NCBI RefSeq assembly: GCF_001456935.1
Contig: NZ_KQ758485.1
Span: forward strand, 234,944 to 298,943
Direction of reading: 5' to 3'
DNA length: 64,000 nt
Source: [Bacillus] enclensis
GTDB taxonomy: Bacteria; Bacillota; Bacilli; Bacillales; Bacillaceae_B
The notes under the pieces were generated by a model. That model searched no databases, had not been told where the DNA came from, and saw only the letters and a program-made list of their open reading frames with translations. The number at the start of each line of letters is the position of its first letter. The first letter of the stretch is position 1. Below are positions 31,809-38,074 of the stretch, piece by piece. The position numbers and the translations under genes are program-made.

Positions 31809-33494
31809 ATGAAACAACCATGGTGGAAAAACTCCGTCGTCTATCAAATCTACCCGAAAAGCTTCAACGACACGACCGGCAACGGCGTAGGCGACATCAA
31901 AGGAATCACCCAAAAACTCGACTACCTGAAAGAACTAGGCATCGACGTCGTCTGGCTCACACCCATCTACAAATCCCCCCAGCGCGACAACGGCTACGAC
32001 ATCAGCGACTACTTCAACATCCATGACGATTACGGCACCATGGAAGACTTCGATGAGCTGCTCGAAGAAGCGCACAAACGCGGCATCAAAATCATCATGG
32101 ACATCGTCATCAATCATACATCAACAGAAAACGAGTGGTTCATCGAATCGCGCAAATCAAAAGACAACGAATACCGTGACTTTTACATTTGGAAAGACGG
32201 AAAGCCTGACGGATCAGAACCGACGAACTGGCAGTCCAAATTCGGTGGAAACGCATGGCAGTACGACGAGGAAACCGGGCAGTACTACCTCCATCTTTTC
32301 GATGTCACACAGGCCGACCTGAATTGGGAAAACGATGAAGTCCGCAAAAAACTGTACGACATGATGCACTTTTGGCTCAAAAAAGGAGTCGACGGCTTCC
32401 GCCTGGACGTCATCAACCTTATCTCCAAGGACCAGGATTTCCCGGACGATGACGGCTCCGTGGCACCCGGTGATGGACGCAAGTTTTATACAGACGGCCC
32501 GAAAGTTCATGAGTACATGCAGGAGATGAACAAAGAAGTCTTCTCCCAATACGACATCATGACCGTCGGGGAAATGTCGTCTACAACAATCGATAATTGC
32601 ATCAAGTACTCGAACCCTGACCGCAGCGAACTCAGCATGACGTTCAATTTCCACCACCTCAAAGTGGATTACCCGAACGGCGAGAAATGGTCGGTGGCTG
32701 ACTTTGATTTTATGAAGTTGAAAGACATCTTATCGACATGGCAGAGTGAAATGCATAAAGGCGGCGGCTGGAACGCGCTCTTCTGGTGCAACCACGATCA
32801 GCCGCGTATCGTGTCCCGATACGGCAATGACGGAGAGTATCGCAACGAATCAGCGAAGATGCTCGCGACAACGATCCATATGATGCAAGGTACGCCTTAC
32901 ATCTATCAAGGCGAAGAAATCGGGATGACCAACCCGAAATTCACAAGCATCGATGAATACCGTGATGTCGAATCGATCAATATCTTCAATATTTTAAAAG
33001 AAGAAGGAAAGTCAGAAGAGGAAATCCTGGAGATTCTCCGTCACAAATCACGCGACAACTCAAGAACACCCGTCCAGTGGAACGGTGAGGAAAACAGCGG
33101 CTTCACATCTGGAACACCTTGGATCCCGGTGGCGAAGAACTACAAAGAAATCAACGTAGAAAACGCATTGTCAGACGAAAACTCTGTATTCTACCACTAC
33201 CAGAAACTGAACCGCCTCCGCAAAGAATACAGCATCATCGTAGACGGCGACTACCAGCTGATCCTGGAAGAGCATCCGGAAATCTTCGCCTACATCCGAA
33301 ACGGCGACGGACAAAAACTGCTCGTAGTGAACAACTTCTACGAAAAAGAAACAACCTTCACCCTCCCATCCGAGGTAAATGTCGAAGGCTGGACCAGCGA
33401 AATCCTAATCTCAAACTACAGCGACACACCAAACCGATACAACGATATCACACTGCGCCCATACGAATCCGCAGCATTCCGTTTAACCAAATAA
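31809..33494 (+). CDS. treA: Alpha,alpha-phosphotrehalase (trehalose-6-phosphate hydrolase)
   Basis: Cytoplasmic GH13 enzyme splitting trehalose-6-phosphate into glucose and glucose-6-phosphate. The N-terminus MKQPWWKNSVVYQIYPKSF leads into the barrel; GFRLDVINLISKD (nucleophile Asp, about 199), IMTVGEMSSTT (acid/base Glu, about 254) and WCNHDQPRIVSRYG (third Asp, about 327) are the three catalytic blocks. 561 aa, full length. I choose the ATG at 31809 with AAAGGTG upstream; a GTG at 31797 overlaps that site. It forms the tre regulon with treP and treR, but stands apart from both. Confidence 0.94.
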   Translation: MKQPWWKNSVVYQIYPKSFNDTTGNGVGDIKGITQKLDYLKELGIDVVWLTPIYKSPQRDNGYDISDYFNIHDDYGTMEDFDELLEEAHKRGIKIIMDIVINHTSTENEWFIESRKSKDNEYRDFYIWKDGKPDGSEPTNWQSKFGGNAWQYDEETGQYYLHLFDVTQADLNWENDEVRKKLYDMMHFWLKKGVDGFRLDVINLISKDQDFPDDDGSVAPGDGRKFYTDGPKVHEYMQEMNKEVFSQYDIMTVGEMSSTTIDNCIKYSNPDRSELSMTFNFHHLKVDYPNGEKWSVADFDFMKLKDILSTWQSEMHKGGGWNALFWCNHDQPRIVSRYGNDGEYRNESAKMLATTIHMMQGTPYIYQGEEIGMTNPKFTSIDEYRDVESINIFNILKEEGKSEEEILEILRHKSRDNSRTPVQWNGEENSGFTSGTPWIPVAKNYKEINVENALSDENSVFYHYQKLNRLRKEYSIIVDGDYQLILEEHPEIFAYIRNGDGQKLLVVNNFYEKETTFTLPSEVNVEGWTSEILISNYSDTPNRYNDITLRPYESAAFRLTK

Positions 33495-33498
33495 CCTC

Positions 33499-33530
33499 AA
33501 GGGTACCTGCATTTAGCGGGTACCTTTTTT
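33499..33530 (+). terminator. treA terminator
   Basis: AAGGGTACC and GGTACCTT form the stem, followed by a T run (to 33530); 5 bp after the treA stop. Confidence 0.8.
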
Positions 33531-33612
33531 GGTTTTATTCCAACCTATATATAAAAACGAGTAAAAATGGTTTCTTAATAACTATTAAAATGTAATTGTT
33601 GATTTATAGACA

Positions 33613-33750
33613 TTCCAGCTTTTGATTGGAGTGCAGGACGAAGACTCCTGCGGGAGAAGTGACTAATGTGAGACCCCGGAGGAGCGCAGCGACGAGGAGG
33701 CTCACGGGTCACCCGCGGAAAGCGAAGTCCTGCACGGAAATCAAAAGCGG
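33613..33750. repeat. ~140-bp Bacillaceae palindromic repeat, copy C
   Basis: Begins TTCCAGCTTTTGATTGGAGT and ends CACGGAAATCAAAAGCGG. The differing outer arms of copies B and C are each self-complementary (CTTTTGATT / AATCAAAAG here; GCAGGAC / GTCCTGC), so the pairing is preserved. 138 bp. Confidence 0.9.
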
Positions 33751-33809
33751 CATTAAAGCTGTATCTAAATATATCCACTACAAAAAACTGTAAAACAAAT
33801 ATTAGCAGT

Positions 33810-33816
33810 TTCGACA
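33810..33816. promoter_or_regulatory. Spo0A-box match upstream of the spo0E-like gene
   Basis: TTCGACA, exact reverse complement of the 0A box TGTCGAA, at the place expected for a -35 element; CATAAT (33836-33841) may be the -10, with a long spacer. Confidence 0.45.
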
Positions 33817-33870
33817 CATTTCCCGAGAAATATGTCATAATATAGTCACAACCACAAGAGGAGGGATTCC

Positions 33871-34050
33871 ATGCAAACTGCCAACAAACTGCAAAACATC
33901 AAGTACGAAATGGAAAAAAAGCGCTCCGAGCTTCAATCCTTCGCTCTTGTCCACGGCTTCACCCACCCGGCAACCATCAGGCTGAGTCAGGAACTTGATG
34001 ATTTGTTCAACGCATATACTGAACACAAAGACTCTATACATAAAAAATAG
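33871..34050 (+). CDS. Spo0E-family aspartyl-phosphate phosphatase (small)
   Basis: A 59-aa protein: MQTANKLQNIKYEMEKKRSE in the first helix, then FALVHGFTHPATIRLSQELD and DLFNAYTEH. The SQELD motif and the two-helix arrangement identify the Spo0E family (Spo0E, YisI, YnzD), which removes phosphate from Spo0A~P and so holds back sporulation. The ATG at 33871 has GAGGAGGG 7 nt upstream. A Spo0A-type box lies 55 bp upstream. The stop codon lies inside a bidirectional terminator stem. It is monocistronic, inside the tre region, with no clear link to trehalose. Confidence 0.88.
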   Translation: MQTANKLQNIKYEMEKKRSELQSFALVHGFTHPATIRLSQELDDLFNAYTEHKDSIHKK

Positions 34051-34078
34051 CCTGCGGAATCCAGCCGCAGGCTATTTT
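34044..34078. terminator. Bidirectional terminator after the spo0E-like gene
   Basis: AAAATAGCCTGCGG pairs with CCGCAGGCTATTTT across AATCCAG; it overlaps the spo0E-like stop codon and ends just before the lipoprotein stop. Confidence 0.9.
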
Positions 34079-34079
34079 C

Positions 34080-34688
34080 TTATTCTTCTTTTTCTTTATC
34101 CTCTTCACTTGCCAGGAAGAAGATGGCCGCTACCTTCCAGCCATCATCCTTCTTGTGAAAAACCGTAACCTGTTTTCCTGAACGGGTTACTTCTTTGTCG
34201 CTGTTGGGGTCTTTGGTAGTCGCCTCTATATTAGCATAGACATCGGCTTTTTTTCCAGCATAATTGATGATTTTCATATCGCTTACCGAACGCTTCGAAT
34301 CGACAGCATCAAAGATTTGCTTCACGTAGCGCTTTTCATCTTCATACTTGAAATTCACAGGCGTCTTTGAAATGACGCTCATATATGAGTCAAAGTCCTC
34401 TTCATTGAACGCATTGATATATTGATTAAAGGCATCCGTAATCGCCGTTTTCTCTTCTGCAGGAATATCTTCCACTTCTTTAATGGCGCCAGCATCTTCC
34501 ACGACCTGTGTCATTTGTTGAAGCGATGCTGCTTCATCCGTTGCAGGGTCTTTCTTCGGATCCTCTTTCTGAACCTCTTCCGTATCCTTCTTCTCTTCCT
34601 TCACTTCGTCCTCGCCGCCGCAGGCAGCAAGCAACAAGGTGCTCATCCCGATACCAAGCATGATTTTCTTCCAATGTTGTGTCGACAA
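34080..34688 (-). CDS. Lipoprotein with NTF2/SnoaL-like domain
   Basis: A 202-aa lipoprotein. The signal peptide ends in the lipobox LLLAACGG (Cys about 23), followed by a charged Lys/Glu/Asp linker (about 25-50) and a compact C-terminal domain with TDAFNQYINAFNEEDFDSYM and ADVYANIEATTKD, a pattern of NTF2-like folds. The last segment KKDDGWKVAAIFFLA is typical of such domains. The start is a TTG at 34688 with AGGGTGA upstream; an ATG nine codons later is an alternative. Function unknown; anchored on the outer face of the membrane. Divergent from treR. Confidence 0.75.
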   Translation of the reverse strand: MSTQHWKKIMLGIGMSTLLLAACGGEDEVKEEKKDTEEVQKEDPKKDPATDEAASLQQMTQVVEDAGAIKEVEDIPAEEKTAITDAFNQYINAFNEEDFDSYMSVISKTPVNFKYEDEKRYVKQIFDAVDSKRSVSDMKIINYAGKKADVYANIEATTKDPNSDKEVTRSGKQVTVFHKKDDGWKVAAIFFLASEEDKEKEE

Positions 34689-34806
34689 TACTCTTCACCC
34701 TTTTCTAAAATTTGCGCTATCTCCATTCTATTGAAAATATTCGCAACACTCAAGTTGAATCTCATTTCCAGCTGACATTATGGTAAAATAATAGATGGTG
34801 ATATTT

Positions 34807-35529
34807 ATGACGAAAAGCAATAAATACAAACAAATCTTCGAAGATCTCTCGGAAAAGATACAAAATGGTACCTATAAGACGAATACCATCCTTCCCTCAG
34901 AGAACGAACTGACCGGGATGTATTCGACCTCACGCGAGACGATAAGGAAAGCGCTTACACTTCTCGCGCAGAAAGGCCTGATCCAAAAACTTCGCGGCAA
35001 AGGTTCACTCGTGCTGGATGTGTCACGCTTAAACTTCCCTATCTCAGGACTGGTCAGCTTCAAAGAGCTCCAATCTTCAATAGGCCGGGAGGATATTGAG
35101 ACCACCGTTCATGAATTCGGCCTTGAGAATGCAGACAGCAGCCTCTCTTCCATTTTTGAAGTGGCAGACAGCACAGAAATTTGGAATGTTGTCCGCTCCC
35201 GGCGCATTCAGGGTGAAAGAATCATCCTGGACAAGTCTTATTTCCTTAAATCCGAGGTTCCCCTGCTCACAAAGGAAATCTGCGAGAACTCCATTTACGA
35301 GTACTTGGAAAAGGAACTGGAGCTGCCGATCGACTTTGCCAAAAAGGAAATCGTCGTTGAGGAATGCACGGATGAAGATCGCAGATACCTTGATCTGGAC
35401 GACTATGATCATGTGGTCGTCGTGAAGAATTATGTGCATTTGAAGGATGCAACGCTATTTGAGTATACTGAGTCCCGGCACAGGCTGGATAAATTCCGGT
35501 TTGTGGATTTTGCGCGGCGGAAGAACTAA
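34807..35529 (+). CDS. treR: GntR-family trehalose operon repressor
   Basis: DNA-binding repressor of the tre genes, released by trehalose-6-phosphate in Bacillus. The N-terminal winged helix (1-70) has SENELTGMYSTSRETIRKAL and GLIQKLRGKGSLV. The C-terminal UTRA-type effector domain (about 90-235) has RIILDKSYFLKSEVPLLTKE and ends ESRHRLDKFRFVDFARR. I place the start at the second ATG (34807), preceded by GGTGA; the ATG at 34795 is an alternative. Three palindromes TTGTATATACAA(T) in the window are its likely operators. It has its own transcription unit. Confidence 0.92.
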   Translation: MTKSNKYKQIFEDLSEKIQNGTYKTNTILPSENELTGMYSTSRETIRKALTLLAQKGLIQKLRGKGSLVLDVSRLNFPISGLVSFKELQSSIGREDIETTVHEFGLENADSSLSSIFEVADSTEIWNVVRSRRIQGERIILDKSYFLKSEVPLLTKEICENSIYEYLEKELELPIDFAKKEIVVEECTDEDRRYLDLDDYDHVVVVKNYVHLKDATLFEYTESRHRLDKFRFVDFARRKN

Positions 35530-35532
35530 AAA

Positions 35533-35567
35533 ATCCACTCCTGCTGCTTCGGGAGTGGATCTTTTTT
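35533..35567. terminator. Bidirectional terminator between treR and the 35566 gene
   Basis: ATCCACTCC (35533-35541) pairs with GGAGTGGAT (35552-35560), with T residues to 35567 and A residues to the left. Confidence 0.88.
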
Positions 35568-36381
35568 ATTCTTCCTTCTGTTCAGAGTCTATAGTTCCAC
35601 TGGGATTATTGCTGCCCGCTTGAACGGATGCCCCGGTTTCTTCCACCTGGTCCCCGGAAGCAGGCTCATCGGCTTCTCCCTCTTGCCCAGTTGGATTCCC
35701 CTCTTCAGCTTCCGCAGGTTCACCTTCTTGTCCAGTATCCGTTGAAGGCTGCTCAGCTGCAGGTTCTTCCGCTTCCTCTTTTTCCGGTTTTTCAGTAGCA
35801 GGCTGTTCAACTGGAGGTTCTTCTTTTTTCTTTGTTTTTTCTTCATCCTTCTCCACTTCCGGCTTTTCTTGTACGGCCGGTACTATGGTTTCTTTCAATT
35901 TAGCCGTATCAACTGAAACGGAATATGTCTCATCTACATAGTGATGAAAAGCCTGGATTCGATACGGAAGTGATTCAGTTTCGCATGAATCCCTCGGCAG
36001 GTCCGGCTTCACGGTAAGCGTCTGTCCCGGTTTCAATTCTTTGCTTTTTACTGATTCATAGCCGCTCCCCGCAGACAGGGAAACGGTGACGGTGGTATTC
36101 ATCTCTGATATATTCTTCACTTTTAACGTGTGCTGGATCCTGCATTGTTCCCCGTAACGGACTTTCGAGGACTGAAATTCGAGCAGATCCTTGGTTGTGG
36201 CATTCGTAATCGTTCCTGTTGCACTCGTCTCCGATGTGAGCCAGGCATAGGTGCCGGGTGCCGCTGTCATGGCAAAGGAAACCAAGTAGACGATAAACAG
36301 GCTCAGGAAGGTGCCCAGAACAACATTGGGCTTTCTTTTTTTCACGTTCACTTCTTCAGATTCGGTGTGGATCACCCTCAT
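35566..36381 (-). CDS. SipW-type secreted protein with acidic C-terminal tail (third gene of sipW-tasA operon)
   Basis: A 271-aa protein. After a basic N-terminus and hydrophobic segment (LSLFIVYLVSFAMTAAPGTY) comes AWLTSETSATGTITNAT, the same post-cleavage pattern as TasA, so SipW should process it. A beta-rich domain (about 60-170) has two cysteines (YGEQCRIQHTL and RDSCETES) that could pair. The last ~110 residues are low-complexity Glu/Pro/Thr. The ATG at 36381 has AGAGGGG upstream; an upstream-extended frame lacks a site. It may be a fibre-assembly accessory, placed like CapP (BC1280) of the Bacillus cereus sipW-tasA locus; TapA is another comparison. This role is inferred. Confidence 0.7.
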   Translation of the reverse strand: MRVIHTESEEVNVKKRKPNVVLGTFLSLFIVYLVSFAMTAAPGTYAWLTSETSATGTITNATTKDLLEFQSSKVRYGEQCRIQHTLKVKNISEMNTTVTVSLSAGSGYESVKSKELKPGQTLTVKPDLPRDSCETESLPYRIQAFHHYVDETYSVSVDTAKLKETIVPAVQEKPEVEKDEEKTKKKEEPPVEQPATEKPEKEEAEEPAAEQPSTDTGQEGEPAEAEEGNPTGQEGEADEPASGDQVEETGASVQAGSNNPSGTIDSEQKEE

Positions 36382-36404
36382 TTCGTTCCCCTCTCGTGAA
36401 GGCG

Positions 36405-36425
36405 GGCAGCCTTCACAAGGCTGCC
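36405..36425 (-). promoter_or_regulatory. Intercistronic hairpin between tasA and the downstream gene
   Basis: GGCAGCCTT / AAGGCTGCC, a perfect 9-bp stem with a 3-nt loop, 14 bp after the tasA stop and without a T run. It could protect the tasA message or lower downstream expression. Confidence 0.6.
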
Positions 36426-36438
36426 TGGCCAAGTATCA

Positions 36439-37161
36439 TTATTTCTTATTTTCAAATTTGCCGCCTTGATCCGTCTGTTTCGCCTCGACGTTCAAGCTTC
36501 CGCTGTAAACAGCACCCTGGTATTCATTCCCGGCTTTTTGATCAAGCTTGACATCGAATACGATGTCGATATATTGATTCGGATTCAGTTTGAAGAATTT
36601 ATCATTTCCTACCTTATAATACTTGCTTGATCCTTCAGCAGATTTCGCCATGGCTGCCATCGCTTGCGCTTCCTCGATCGTTACTTCACCTGTGATCACT
36701 TCTACACCTTCAGGTAATGATGGTGCTGCCGATTTTGCAAGGCTCATCGATGGATTAATATTTCCGTTGTAGAAGCCCCTCTCCCATGCCATTCTCCAAT
36801 CCTTCAGTACATCCCCGCTTGGTTTCTCTTTATATTTGAAAGCCAGGTAGTAAATCTTATATGGATCTGCAGATGCCTTATCGACGGATCCGGTATACGT
36901 CACTTTAAGCTGCTGATCGAGGCTTCCTGTGTTTTCAAGTGTGACGAAATTCCCCATCACCACTTGCGAAGGCGCAAATGACTCCCCGCTGAATAAAGGA
37001 GTCGAAATCGATTCCCCGTTATTTACGGACAATGTACCGTTTTCAATCGTTCCCACAGCCTGTGTACTGGATGTGAACCATGAGTATGTACCGTATCCTG
37101 CACTTACTACCAAGGCTCCCGCCAATGATGTTGCCAATAATGCTTTCTTTACATTTTTCAT
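36439..37161 (-). CDS. tasA: TasA/CalY-family biofilm matrix fibre protein
   Basis: Secreted amyloid-type matrix protein. The signal region ALLATSLAGALVVSAGYGTY is followed by SWFTSSTQAVGTIENGTLSV, the SipW-dependent cleavage pattern. The mature domain has the jelly-roll features of TasA (VVMGNFVTLENTGSLDQQLK, FKLNPNQYIDIVFDVKLD). 240 aa, close to TasA length. The ATG at 37161 has GGGGAGGAAA upstream. It follows sipW by 48 bp. Unlike B. subtilis there is no tapA upstream; the extra gene comes after tasA. Confidence 0.92.
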   Translation of the reverse strand: MKNVKKALLATSLAGALVVSAGYGTYSWFTSSTQAVGTIENGTLSVNNGESISTPLFSGESFAPSQVVMGNFVTLENTGSLDQQLKVTYTGSVDKASADPYKIYYLAFKYKEKPSGDVLKDWRMAWERGFYNGNINPSMSLAKSAAPSLPEGVEVITGEVTIEEAQAMAAMAKSAEGSSKYYKVGNDKFFKLNPNQYIDIVFDVKLDQKAGNEYQGAVYSGSLNVEAKQTDQGGKFENKK

Positions 37162-37209
37162 ATTCTTTTTTCCTCCCCAAATTGGATATATATTTTTTTA
37201 GTGAAAATA

Positions 37210-37752
37210 TTAATGAACCTTTGCAGTCTTCTCTTTATCATTTAAATACTTGGATATGCGCTGGTAGACTTCTATCAGGATGTAAAGCAGGAACGGCAGC
37301 AGGACAAATAATGAGAAACCAAGTTTACTGGAAATGAGTTTCGCTATGTACCCGGCATTCGGCAGGATGAAGGCGACTTTTCCTATGACATTGGCAGGCT
37401 TGGCCCTTTCCCCATCCTCTACATTATTATTGTCACCCTTGGTTATGAATCCTTGCGGGGTTACCTCTGCGACCCGGTGGGTGACGACCCGCTTTTGAGC
37501 AGTTTGGAAAGTGAGGATATCCCCTTTCTTGATTTCTTCGGTTATTGCTTCCTTCACCAGGATCATATCCCCTGCACTGATTTCAGGTTTCATACTGTTT
37601 GTCAGCACCGTCATCGGTTTGTATCCGAAAAAGGACGGAACCTTCATTGGATCCTTCTTAGCTTGATACGTTGAAAATAGTAAAAACACAATACTGCATA
37701 AAACAAATACTGTCAGGAAATACATCGCAACTTTTGCTAGTTTCTTTCCCAC
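37210..37752 (-). CDS. sipW: SipW-type signal peptidase I (ER type)
   Basis: Membrane signal peptidase that processes TasA-like proteins. An N-terminal anchor (VAMYFLTVFVLCSIVFLLFS) precedes MTVLTNSMKPEISAGDMILV with the catalytic Ser; VTHRVAEVTPQGFITKGDNN has His in place of the usual catalytic Lys, the mark of the archaeal/ER type. Two C-terminal hydrophobic segments follow. I place the start at a GTG at 37752, which has GGAGG 7 nt upstream; the first frame start is at 37773. First gene of sipW-tasA-35566. Confidence 0.92.
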   Translation of the reverse strand: MGKKLAKVAMYFLTVFVLCSIVFLLFSTYQAKKDPMKVPSFFGYKPMTVLTNSMKPEISAGDMILVKEAITEEIKKGDILTFQTAQKRVVTHRVAEVTPQGFITKGDNNNVEDGERAKPANVIGKVAFILPNAGYIAKLISSKLGFSLFVLLPFLLYILIEVYQRISKYLNDKEKTAKVH

Positions 37753-38074
37753 CAACTCCCCTCCTCTATTCAATTTCTTTGCCTGTACACAAATCTACTA
37801 GAATTATATGGAAGTGTCAACGTTATTAAGAACAAAACGTTCGCTAAAAAGCGACAAAATCCTTCTGTTTTTCTTAACGCGTCCATCATTACTCCGTTGT
37901 ACATAAAAGTCAATCATGACGAAGAATGAGACGCTCTTTTTGTTCTTTAAAACGAACTTTCCGTTTACTTACCTGTAATGTTTTATGTCGTTTTTTGATG
38001 AGCAACTCTTCTACCAAATTGATTTTTAATAGAATAATATAGGAATGTAACAAACTAACATTAGGGGGTTTTTT
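37753..38074. other. Divergent regulatory region between sipW and the M6 protease gene
   Basis: About 320 bp carrying the promoters of the matrix operon and of the protease. Candidate SinR-type words are at 37942-37957 and near 37828-37845. ATTAGGGGG precedes the protease ATG. Confidence 0.5.
37942..37957. promoter_or_regulatory. Candidate SinR operator upstream of sipW-tasA
   Basis: GTTCTTTAAAACGAAC: an exact SinR consensus word (GTTCTYT) with an inverted partner word CGAAC. A second word GTTCGCT lies at 37839-37845. SinR represses tapA-sipW-tasA in B. subtilis; sinR itself is not in this window. Confidence 0.45.

Noticed and set aside
31927..32657. Long antisense frames over treA
   Set aside because: Shadows of a strongly biased GC-rich coding strand; no start sites or similarity.
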